From Pascua guehoae (lineage: Eukaryota > Basidiomycota > Tremellomycetes > Trichosporonales > Trichosporonaceae), in contig BCJX01000003.1 in the NCBI GenBank assembly GCA_001600415.1, positions 467,632-531,631 of the forward strand: a stretch of DNA of 64,000 nt, written 5' to 3'. Each line of letters begins with the position of its first letter. Within the stretch, counting starts at the first letter, position 1. The notes below the pieces were generated by a model. That model saw only the letters and a program-made list of their open reading frames with translations. It searched no databases and was not told where the DNA came from. Below are positions 21,519 through 31,098 of the stretch, piece after piece. The position numbers and the translations under genes were made by a program.

Positions 21519-22873
21519 CTTTTTTGGGTCTTGTGAGTTGGTGCAGCCGAGCGACATTGGTGGGCACTGGATGGCTGGCGCATTTTCCCTGTGGGAATAT
21601 TACTGTAGGACCGTGAGTAAAACGATGAGAACTCGTAACCACCAGTGTTGGCCACTGCTGCTTGACGCCCCAAGTGTCTGGCTAGCCCAAGTACTGTCAC
21701 TAGCGACCATCCTAGGCGATGAAGGGCTCCGGTCGAATTACTGCCAGCTTCAAGCTCGTCTTCTCGTTCGTGAACAACTCCAAACCATTGTCACGTTCGC
21801 GCTGGCGTGTGCAGGCAGAAATCCTTTCGCTGGAAAACCCGCCCCAGTCTTCCAAACACCTACCTACATTCTCCCAATGATCGTATCTCCTAGTGTCATT
21901 TGCTCGCTCATGAAGCTTGCAAGTCCATGAGACCTGCTGAAAGCGTCCAAAAGCGGGGTCGATTCGAGTTGGCCCAAGCAGCTTCCATCTGTCATGTGTC
22001 CATCTTAGCGAGGACAGAGCAAGGATGTCAGAGCAATTGCCCGTCGGCAGTCGTGCACATTTAGCGATGCGTGACCGCATGGAGAGCAGACAAACATGCA
22101 TGCCTGCCCACTCACGAGGACGCACGACGTCATCGTCGGCGGCATGAAAGGTGTAGCCACATGCCGCAAACATCGGCCAGGCACGCGGCATCAATCATGC
22201 CCTCGCACGGTCAGTGTCATGGGCCCAACCTAGCCTCGTTCCTTGGCGCGCTTGCCTGGATCCTTGGTATTGCTCGCGGCTTCCAGTGCTTCCACGGCCG
22301 CGGGGTGGTGTCGTTTGGTGAATCGGAGACGGCGGTGGTACTTTTGTGCACAGCCGCGGCTCGGAGAACGACAAGTGGATGCATTCTTATAACTTGTTTC
22401 TCCGGTGGAGAACCCTCATGCATGACTTTGAGATGTAAACATCGCTTGGTGGGTATCATTTGAGATCTATACCATTCTTTGAGAGTGGCTGCGGTGCGAG
22501 TTTGAGATATCGGCGAAATTGCTGGGGCACCATTCTCCACTGGACCTGAAACTGGAATCCGATTCGGGGGCGCGTCACCACACAGACTGTATGGTGACTG
22601 CACGGTGACTACCTGGACCTGGGGGCATGTGCGCCCCCACCCAGCCTGTGCCAGGCCAGGGTCAGGATCTCCGGCATGTCGCGGCATTCATTGTGGGATG
22701 GTGGCAGATGGGACCTGTTGATGGAGTGTTCCAGCAGGTACCTTTGGATGCATCATGTGGCTCTCCACATCGGAGCTCGTGTTACTCCTACCACCCATTC
22801 CCACTGCCTTTTTCCTCCATGGCTGAGAATACCGCGTACACGTACAATGATGCAATGATGTCCCGCTGCTCAC
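21519..22873. other. Intergenic with tRNA terminator, no gene seen
   Basis: TTTTTT just after the tRNA is a Pol III terminator. The remainder is the upstream flank of formate dehydrogenase. ORFs are short and not gene-like. Confidence 0.5.
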
Positions 22874-22880
22874 ATATAAG
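22874..22880 (+). promoter_or_regulatory. TATA-like box of formate dehydrogenase
   Basis: ATATAAG lies 105 bp before the FDH start codon, a plausible distance for a Pol II TATA element. It is followed by a C/A-rich leader (CACCACACTCCCAACC), common before highly expressed fungal genes. Confidence 0.45.
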
Positions 22881-22984
22881 AAGGCCGGTGTTGCGACGAC
22901 ACTCGACCTCACCACACTCCCAACCGATCACAGTCACAACTTCAACCCCAACCCTTTCTTACACCACCCCCAACACTCAACACC

Positions 22985-24425
22985 ATGTCTGCTCTCCGCT
23001 CTGCCCTCCGCCCCAGCCTCCGCGCTGTCCAGGCCTCGTCTGTCCGCGGTCTCCACACCTCCCGCGTCGACCTCGGCCGCAAGGCCCTCGCCGTCTTCTA
23101 CTCTGGCGGCAAGCACGCCCAGGAGGAGAAGAAGCTCCTTGGTACTGTCGAGAACAAGCTCGGCCTCGAGGACTGGTTCAAGCAGCAGGGCTTTGAGTGA
23201 GCAACTTTACAACATGTCGGAGAGGGACAGTCACTGATCGGACAGCTATGTTATCACTGATGACAAGGAGGGCCCCAACTCGGTCTTCCAGAAGAACCTT
23301 CACGACGTGAGCGGTGCCGGTGGTATATAGCAGGAGGGTTGTAACTGACGCGAAACAGACCGAGATCCTCATCACCACCCCCTTCCACCCGGCCTACCTC
23401 ACTGAGGAGATCATGGCCAAGGCGCCCAACCTCAAGCTCTGCGTCACTGCTGGTGTTGGCTCCGAGTAAGTTTTACCCGGTCTCCCCCCCTACACACGTA
23501 CCGCAGCCGCTAACCCACAGCCACATTGACCTGAACGCTGCCAACAAGCGCAAGATCACCGTCGCCGAAGTCACTGGCTCCAACGTCCAGTCTGTCGCCG
23601 AGCAGGTCATGCTCTGCATTCTCGCCCTTGTCCGCAACTATGTCCCTGCGCACCAGCAGGTCGTTCCCCCCGAACTTGGCTGGGACGTCGCTGCAGTTGC
23701 CCGCAACGCGTACGATCTCGAGGGCAAGACTGTCGGTACCTTTGGCTGCGGCCGTATCGGCCAGCGCGTCCTCCAGCGCCTCAAGCCCTTCGGATGCAAG
23801 GAGCTCATGTGGTTTGACTACTACGACGTGCCTGCCGGCCACGAGCTCGGCACCCGTGCCAACACGCTCGAGGAGATGCTCGCCAAGTGTGACATTGTTA
23901 CCATTGTGAGTACCGCCAAGCAGTACTGTAGTGTCATCACAGCACCACGTGACTGGCCTTGGAGCTTGCACTAGTCAACAAGTACCGTCGACTGGCCTGG
24001 AGCTTGCACTAACAGCCCAGAACGCACCGCTGCACGAGGGCACAAAGGGCCTGTTCAACAAGGAGCTCATCTCCAAGATGAAGCCCGGTTCGTGGCTCGT
24101 CAACACGGCCCGCGGCGCCATCTGCGACCGCAACGCCGTCGCCGACGCCCTCAAGTCGGGCCACCTCCGCGGCTACGCCGGCGACGTCTGGGACGTCCAG
24201 CCCGCACCCCAGGACCACCCCTGGCGCACCATGACCAACCCCCTCGGCGGCGGCAACGGCATGACCGCCCACTACTCGGGCACCACCATCGACGCCCAGG
24301 AGCGCTATGCCGCGGGTACAAAGGACATTATCCGCCGCTACCTCGCCGGCGAGGCGCAGGAGCCCGCCAATGTCATTGTCGAGAATGGCGAGTATGCCAC
24401 CAAGTCGTACGGCAAGCGCAAGTAA
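22985..24425 (+). CDS. FDH1: NAD-dependent formate dehydrogenase
   Basis: Oxidises formate to CO2 with reduction of NAD. Exons 22985-23196, 23246-23306, 23359-23465, 23521-23905 and 24021-24425 give 389 aa. Family motifs: [53 protein letters not shown], the NAD-binding loop [26 protein letters not shown] (catalytic Arg), [10 protein letters not shown] and [13 protein letters not shown] (catalytic His). The first 28 residues ([20 protein letters not shown]) are Arg/Ser/Ala-rich without acids, suggesting mitochondrial import, unlike cytosolic methylotroph enzymes. Intron 4 is longer than the others because its branch region is duplicated. Confidence 0.97.
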
Positions 24426-24766
24426 ACACAGATAGTAGGGACAAGAGCATAGTTTGAAAGAGAATAGGAGCGGGGATCGGGTTGGGGGTTTGGGGGGTTA
24501 GGCTTCAGGGCTGTTGACAGATGTCACTGTATTGTTCGCTGAACGCATATCGGTGCTGCGAATTCGGCCCAAGTTACTGACAGAACATTTACATCACTGT
24601 AGTATTCACACCGCTCACAGGCGGCTCCAGAGTCGAACGTTGAGGGATATCACTCCGGACGTCCGCCTGCAACTGCGTACAGTGGTGGGCACATCATCAT
24701 GTGCCAGAACTGAACACAATTGCAGGCGAGCTCCCGAGATGAAATAACTGTAATGTGTGGTGATAC
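24426..24766. other. Intergenic, no gene seen
   Basis: 3' flank of FDH with G-rich stretches (24476-24500). Nothing else was recognised. Confidence 0.4.
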
Positions 24767-25438
24767 GTGGGCTGGTTGTGCGTTCAGAGTGCTGATGCGG
24801 TCGGATGGTATTCGCTCACGCGGGTGGAGGACGACCCTCCATCCCCGGTCAACAACCGAAAGCGCAGCCACCGCTACCCGGCCCGTCGTGCTAAGAGGAA
24901 CCGACCCTCGTACGAAGAGTCGGACTTCACTGGCCGTGACTCGTCCGAGTCTGACGTCGAAATGTCCGAGTCCCAGGCCCACGACTCGGACGCCGAAATG
25001 TCCGAGTCGGATATGGCCCGTGGCACTGGCGATATTTTCTCCGCGCCTTCCGAGGACAGCCACCAAGGCACGCCCGCTGGTGATCGGCTTCTGATGACGC
25101 CCGTTGCGTCACCCCTCACTGGCACGCCCACTGGCGCAGCTGGCCACGATGTCACCGCCGGCCGTGCTGGCCGCGCCGGCCCCCCTGGCCGCCCGTGGAG
25201 CACACATCCGAAGAGAAAGGGGTCCTCGCACGGCGAACAAGGCCCTGGTTTAACCCACATAATGTCGTCGTCGGAAAGGAACCGCGCAACGCCATCAAAA
25301 CGTGGTCCTTTCGCCGCCGCGAACGGCCATGGGCTCGTCAACGAATGGAATCTTGGGCACATGGTGCGCATCTGCGAAGAACGGATGTTCCTTTGCTTCG
25401 GCGGAGGTGATTCGCGCGTTGGGGATGGGCTCAAGTAA
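24767..25438 (+). CDS. Low-complexity acidic ORF, doubtful
   Basis: A 223-aa open frame with a basic patch (NRKRSHRYPARRAKRNRPSY), then an acidic Ser-rich repeat (SESDVEMSES, DSDAEMSESDMARG), then Gly/Pro/Arg-rich sequence. The SESD repeat resembles disordered nuclear proteins. Its end overlaps the antisense kinase fragment, and an equally long frame exists on the other strand, so the coding strand is uncertain. It may be an exon of a larger gene. Confidence 0.3.
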   Translation: MGWLCVQSADAVGWYSLTRVEDDPPSPVNNRKRSHRYPARRAKRNRPSYEESDFTGRDSSESDVEMSESQAHDSDAEMSESDMARGTGDIFSAPSEDSHQGTPAGDRLLMTPVASPLTGTPTGAAGHDVTAGRAGRAGPPGRPWSTHPKRKGSSHGEQGPGLTHIMSSSERNRATPSKRGPFAAANGHGLVNEWNLGHMVRICEERMFLCFGGGDSRVGDGLK

Positions 25439-25773
25439 CTGATTTGCTGAGGCAATCAGCAAAAACTCGAGCTGCTTGTATCAGAAATGGAGCGTACCTT
25501 GGCGAGCAGATCATGGGCGCCATCCAGTAACTTCGGCAGATCCGTCGGCATGTTTTGGAGGTACACATTCGTCTCGTGGTCGTTTTCCTGGAAAGATGGG
25601 CAGTGAGCAGTCTGCGCGAGTGATAGACGGAGCTCCATGTCCCTCAAGGTCTCACAATATCTTTCGTGGCGATCATATTGTACATCATTATGCCAAGTGA
25701 CCAGCAGTCGACTTTGGGTCTGTCGACCGCTTTCCTCCTGCGCTCCGGAGCAAGATAACCTGGGGTCCCCGGG
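25295..25773 (-). pseudogene. Protein kinase C-lobe fragment
   Basis: Three blocks join in phase with proper splice sites: about 25773-25656 (GTPGYLAPE, KVDCWSLGIMMYNMIATKD), 25587-25498 (NVYLQNMPTDLPKLLDGAH) and 25438-25295 (LLEPIPNARITSAEAKEHPF, stop after GGERTTF). These are kinase subdomains VIII, IX and XI. Upstream of GTPGY neither HRD nor DFG is found in the same frame, and the neighbouring frame carries FTFGCPG with a one-base shift at CCCGGGG. The N-lobe is absent or unrecognisable. Either the gene is broken, or exons lie further up with a sequencing frameshift. Confidence 0.65.
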
Positions 25774-25779
25774 ACACCC

Positions 25780-26070
25780 GAAGGTGAATGAGAGCACGCT
25801 CCTTGTCGACGATCCCCACTGGACGCATGGCGACTTCGAGCTGATTTCGACCAACGCCGTTCGATTTCGAGTCAATTCAACCCGGAGGTGGTGACGAGGG
25901 CGCGACGGACGATCCTGCCACAGGGATCACGAGTTCCCATGCGAAAGTACTTTCCTTCAGGAGAGGACCATTCATCCCTCCATCTCACGAAACCATGCGC
26001 TGCGAGAACGAAGGGCGCTGGCGCCGCCTGGACAGCGGGGTGGGTCATAGTATCGATGAGGCGTCGTTAG
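25780..26070 (+). pseudogene. BTB/POZ-like fragment, broken
   Basis: Two plus-strand frames read like a fungal BTB domain: VNESTLLVDDPHWTHGDFEL with ISTNAVRFRV (strands that normally open the domain), then after a stop GSRVPMRKYFPSGEDHSSLH with LTKP. A GTGGTG...CCACAG segment between them could be an intron, but the phases do not match, so a frameshift is likely. The fragment abuts the antisense kinase fragment with no spacer. Resemblance is by pattern only. Confidence 0.4.
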
Positions 26071-26286
26071 CCATTGTAGTTGGCCATTGTCGTCGTCTGT
26101 AGGTCGTAATGTTGCGCCCCTTTGGGTGGACCACGTGATCCTCCCTCACCTCGAACTCGTCCTTGACCGTTTTCACTGCTTTGCGGAGGGTTCTGGACAC
26201 CACGCTCAGCGCTGGCGCGGTCAAGGGGTGATACGGGCATGGGCAATGTCGGGGTCATATGGTCATGATGGTACGGATGTCCTCGT

Positions 26287-26353
26287 CCTCGTCGATCAAC
26301 ACGGTGACGGGACGTCACCGCCGCTCCTCGGCCTCGTCGATCAACACGGTGAC
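26287..26353. repeat. Imperfect tandem duplication, period 45 bp
   Basis: The 22-mer beginning CCTCGTCGATCAACACGG occurs at 26287-26308 and again at 26332-26353. A third, partial CCTCGTC lies just before. The copies are in the decayed coding block. Confidence 0.8.
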
Positions 26354-26354
26354 T

Positions 26355-28236
26355 GGAATTCAAGGGTTCCACGCCTTCCACGAGATGACTTTCGATACCT
26401 GGTTGCCCTGGGGCATCGATTCGAGCTGAGGAGGTCGCTCGTTGCAAGTTCCTGGGGTATTGATTCGAGCCCGAGCTCGAGTGCTGGTCAGGAGGCCGAG
26501 CACGAGGAACAATCTCTCCCGCACTGCCTGGTAGCGGGGTCGGGGAATGAGTACGGGTGGTGTTGGAATGCGTACGAATGAGGCTGGAAGTACGGATGTC
26601 GAGGGACCAGAGGGCGCCGGTGCCTTGTGCCGGCGTCTGGGCGTACACTAGTGCGCCGTCGTCTGGGCGTCAACTAGGTCGACTTGGCTCACTGCCGCCT
26701 CGTGACCTGTGCCGAGTATCAGGTGGCGACCGTTCGGAAGACGACATTTCCTTTGAGCGCCGAATGGCTATAAAAGCCTCGGTTAGAGCGGACCGATGCC
26801 TCGGTTGGAGGGGGTCGATGGATGGGTCGGTCACCGTCTCGGCGTCCACGCTCCCCATGTGGGGAGATGTGTAGCCCGGCGGCTGCCGCATCGTCATCCG
26901 CTCCTAATGGGGCGCAGGAGTGGGTCGGTAAGGAACAGCAGTTGGCAATCTCGTCTGCCCAGGAGAATATAGCGAGTGGGAGACTGGCAAAGGGGTTTAG
27001 CCCCTCCTGGTGACGGTGGGTGGTACCCGGTGACCGGCGTTGAGTGCCTCTTAGTGATGGCGGATGGACCGTGAGTGTCGAGATGCGCCACGACCTCTTG
27101 GACGTGGAAGCGGCGGTCAGCGGGTGGGGGACCAGTTGGGTGCCCCAACCTGGTGCGGCAGGGTTGACACTGCCTGTTGTTCTGGGTATTGCCACGGAAC
27201 ATGCCCCATAGGCCCCTTCATCGGAACACCCCGCAATGGCCAGGCGTAGGAGCGTTCGGTCATTCGGGGAGGTCGCGCAGCCCCGACGTCTTCGGGGCTC
27301 ACGCGGCGTACTTGGCGGGGCATGAGCTGGATGGTGGCGAGAGTCGGGTTCAAGGGTAGACCAGCGCGGAAAACACCCGCGAGGGCATGGGCAAAGACCA
27401 CAAAGCAGGGTCGATTGGGGAAAGCGTGCTGGAGAAATGTTTGGCCACCAATTCGGTGTCGCGTTGCAATCTCTTTTGGACGAGCTGGGCCACACAAGCA
27501 TGTGTCCTCCCCTTCCATGTACTTCCCCACCCTGGGCGGGTGTCGGGAGGTAGTCATGTTGCGAGGGCTGGTGTAATGTCATCGCCAAACGTGAGCGCGT
27601 TCGGTAGCCGGGGAAGAGGCACAGCCGGAAACTGTATTGATGACTAGAAGCGACCACACGACGGTCTCGAATAGTGGCCACACTCGTAGCCCCCTGGCGC
27701 ATCCTGTGCGTGCAACATCCTCGACCCGTGCCCTCAAGTGGTGGCCTGTGTGAAAGGATGGGGGGCCGAATGAGAGTGATGCGACAGGCAAGTGTGTCAC
27801 CAGTGTTGCCGGTTGCGAGGAAGTGGCTGAAAAGCGGAGAAAAGTCCATCAGGCTGGAGCAGCCCTTGGATGAGGTAGGACCGGGTCGACAAGGCTTGGT
27901 CGATGTACGAGGCCTTGGTCGTTGTCCTGGGCACGAGGCGTGGTCCGAGTGGCAAGTTCGATGGGGTGAAATGCCACATGTGCGAACGCCCATCGACGTC
28001 TCTTTACACACGCCTGATCCTATGCCATATGTCGGTGGTACGAGTGAGGGTGAAGTATTGCTCAGGATTTCCACGCAGAGACGCGCGGACGGAGGTATGT
28101 AGGCCCCACAGTACAGAAGGGAGCTGGCTCAGAACTGGTACGTCTGGGCGTGTCAGCCATGTTGGGCAAGATTGGTGGCGGCCAAGTCGGAGGGGGGAAA
28201 CACGGGGGAAAACTCACACTTGCGTTCATGTCGGTT
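26355..28236. other. Possible decayed coding block, not resolved
   Basis: Several minus-strand stretches look protein-like in different frames, for example LVQKRLQRDTELVAKHFSST near 27400-27470 and VEDVARTGCARGLRVWP near 27680. No chain of exons could be built. A 451-aa frame at 26719-28074 is His/Ser/Pro-rich and probably not translated. The block may be an eroded gene between the kinase fragment and the unknown gene upstream. Confidence 0.4.
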
Positions 28237-28949
28237 TCATAGGCACGTGAATCGGTGTCTGTTCCCCGCAGCGTCCGGGAAAACAATGTCAAGGCCAAAC
28301 TCCAGCCCCATCGACGCCGGCATTGGCCGGTTGTGGAATGCGGCCTGCATGGTCTTCGTCCCGAAGTCCCCCACCTTCGGTACAACGCCGTACTTGTTCG
28401 CCAATTGTTCTGGCGAAAGCTGGGCGTCGTAGACCACGTTTTTCCGGCGCATGGAAATACGGCTTGGTCCGTCTCCCAAGATCCACAGGCTCGCACCAGT
28501 GTTGCTCGTTCTGGCCGTCAGCCTCCCCTTCCCCGCCATGTTCGACTACCGGAGCCTGCTGGCTGCTGGGGAGCGATCTGGCCGGCAGAGCAGGCAAGCA
28601 CGTACCCGTTTGAGCGCCCGGCGTTCGGCCTGAGCCTCTGGTGATTTTGGCCCACATGTTCGTTCTCCACCATTGTACTAAAGCAGACCCACACCTCCAT
28701 GCGACGCCGAGCTCCATGAAGCCTTGCACTCTCTCGTCGACATAGCGCTTATCTTATCGCTGGATGTGTCAGGATGGAACATGGCTTAAGACTTACACGA
28801 GGTGTGGCAAATGGACCCAACCTCGGCGCTGTTGGGTTTTCGTTTCGCAGCGCCTTCTTGACTTCATTGGAAGTCGACCGAGCTGCCGAGCAGCTGGTGT
28901 CACTCTTTTTCCTCTCCTCTCTATAGCACTGTTGCCCCTTCAACGAGGC
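28237..28949 (-). CDS. Unknown multi-exon gene (5' end undefined)
   Basis: Five exons join in phase through four introns: about 28949-28797, 28747-28695, 28637-28606, 28577-28550, then 28510 onward to a TGA at 28237-28239. The protein has a Lys/Ser-rich stretch (STSNEVKKALRNENPTAPRL), RYVDERVQGFMELGVAWR, a short Gly/Ser/Arg linker, then SLWILGDGPSRISMRRKN and PKVGDFGTKT, ending in MGLEFGLDIVFPD. The latter part faintly recalls an FHA fold, but I cannot name it. A final splice at AC/GTGCC could extend it. Upstream exons probably lie at 28950-29334, where two frames are open. It is 2.5 kb above the kinase fragment on the same strand, so they could be one gene. Confidence 0.45.
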
Positions 28950-29334
28950 TACAGCTTCCAACCGCCCTGGATACTGCCAATGGTGCTGCCAAACAGGCGC
29001 AGTGTGTGAGGCTGGCGGTATTCGGCTCCCGGGACATTGACTGGAAAATGATATGTGTGAGAAGGTGTCACCCGATAGCGCCGGATCTTGAGTCCCTCAT
29101 CACCCAGCGTGTTTGGGTGTATCCCAGTCGTGCTCGCCTTGGGCGGTGTCGTCCCCATTTGTGTGGGCATTGCTTTCGGCGTTGGCTTCCCATCCAAATG
29201 CCTCGAGGCTCCTTGAGCCGAGGGGTAGTCACTTGCTCTCGCCACCCCGGAGCGTCTCCCCGCAAGACTGGATCCAGCCGGAAGAACCATGACAAGGGTC
29301 TCGTCGACAGTAATCGTTCTGCTACGGTTAGCAT

Positions 29335-30842
29335 GTGGCTGGAAGGAAAACCATAGGCGGCATTTCTTAAGAAGCTTTGGCCTACACTAACGAAGGGGTC
29401 AGTGGATGGGTTGGGAGGTGCGGGACCCGTCCCCGAGCTCCACGGCTGGACACGGAAAGCCGCGCGTAGGGGGGCGTGGTGCTGTAGTTGGGAGAGTGTG
29501 ATGAAAAGAGTGATGAAGAAGTCGAAAGCGCTGGTGACCTCCCCTTCTTATACCATTACGACGCAAGCGTTCCCCCAGTTTTCTGCACTTCGCGACATGA
29601 GCAACGAAGTCCCCAGATCCCCAGCAACCTAGCGAAGCACACTAAGAAGCATGGCAATAGCTTCCGCCGCGCCACCACCACTCCTTCTGTTGTCACGCGC
29701 CACTTTCTTTGCCTTCGCACCAGATCGGACGGGAACCAAAAGAGTTGGTGCTTGTCGACACTGCCCCAAAGGACGCTTCTGAAGCTTGGGCCTTCTAGAT
29801 GGTTGATGCCGTAGCCTCGTTGTCGCCATTTTTGGGGTACGTTCGCCACAAGACCTCCTTTGCTCTCTTGCTTCCGCGGTATTTCAACGAGGCGCTTCTC
29901 GTTGCTTGCAGCATTTCTTTTGTTCATCCGTCACATATGGTTGCTTCCGGGCCACGTCGCTACGCTTCTTGTCCATGCTTCTCGCTCACCCCTCGTTTGA
30001 ACACGTTTCTTGAGCGTGCTTGTCAACCATATTTCCTGATTGACCGTTCTTGTGGCGCTTCTCGTCCACGCTTATGGTCTCGCGTCTCGGTAGCCTCGCC
30101 ACGATGCTATAACTAAGACATTCTGACCCCCGTTTCATCCTCGCAGGCACCAATGAGAAAGTTTTGGGGTGACTTGTCATGATACTCGCCCCCGCATGGG
30201 CCTTGTCTTGGCCACTTGTTGAACGGAGGCAATTCGAAAGTGGCACAATGAGGCATGTGGCACTAAACCCACGGTGCCGTGCTGACAACTATTACCAAGC
30301 TCCTCACCCTAGTCGGCATGTACACTGCGCCCTTTACAGGCAGTGGCTTCTCAGGAGTGTGCCAAAGCCGATGTGAACGTCTGCTTGGCACTGGGGCGTT
30401 GCTTTGCAATGTCACAGTCAGCACAGTTCGTCCCACCCCTCCTCCAATGGCACACTGACGTTCCACACTGAGGAAGTTCAAAGGGAGGAGGAAGCCCCTA
30501 CAGTGGAAGCGACGCAACCGCATTGGGGCCGTTATGACAGCATGGGGGCAGCGTGGTAGTGTCGAGGGAGCGTCGGGGCAGGTAATGCACGGTACGCCAC
30601 AAGACACGAGACACCACTTTGAGGGTCCATTCTCGTGCGACACACCATGGATCCAAATGGAGGTGTGTCCCGTACCGGCCCCCCACGGCCGACACGCTCG
30701 CACTTACCTCTATGGGCGCGACAATGGCACCCATGCCACAATCTTCCGATCGCTTGACAGAAACCATCCACTCCATCACCTCCAGCGCGCCTCCCAGGTT
30801 CCTCCAACAGCACGCAGAGCATTCATAACATACCCCACAAAA
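29335..30842. other. Intergenic, no gene seen
   Basis: ORFs of 90-150 codons occur on both strands but show no domain, splice chain or codon bias. The longest (29556-29927 -) reads as random. A frame at 29068-29334 just left of here may belong to the unknown gene. Confidence 0.4.
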
Positions 30843-30947
30843 AGGTCACGACGGGGATCGAACCCGCGATCTCCTGATAACTGTTCACAACTTGAAACAA
30901 GTGCTGAAAAATCGTAGTCAGACGCCGTACCATTTGGCCACGCGACC
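30843..30947 (-). tRNA. tRNA-Arg(ACG) with about 33-nt intron, copy 1
   Basis: Acceptor GGTCGCG/CGTGACC is paired. The anticodon stem TCTGA/TCAGG encloses CTACGA, an AT-rich insert of about 33 nt and A38, giving anticodon ACG. The T arm is GCGGG-TTCGATC-CCCGT. The exon halves match the second copy at 58042 almost perfectly while the introns are unrelated. Confidence 0.9.
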
Positions 30948-31098
30948 TTGTTAAATTCTACCTCTTTAATTCATCAAAATCGTTACTATTGTTGTACCTT
31001 TGTTCGGTATCAACTTCCTACAATGTGGCCGCCTCCTCAGAACTGTAGTGCTAACGTTGAAATAAACCCAAGAAATTGACTACGATGCTGTCCTCTGC

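Noticed and set aside
25774..25810. A possible DFG motif for the kinase made by splicing CAG/TGGGG to an upstream exon
   Set aside because: It needs a preceding exon ending in GA-Y-TT with a GT donor, and none was found. The same bases fit the BTB-like frame on the other strand better.
26719..28074. 451-codon minus-strand ORF
   Set aside because: His/Ser/Pro/Arg-rich sequence without domain or codon bias, while neighbouring frames on the same strand look more protein-like. I left it as part of an unresolved block.
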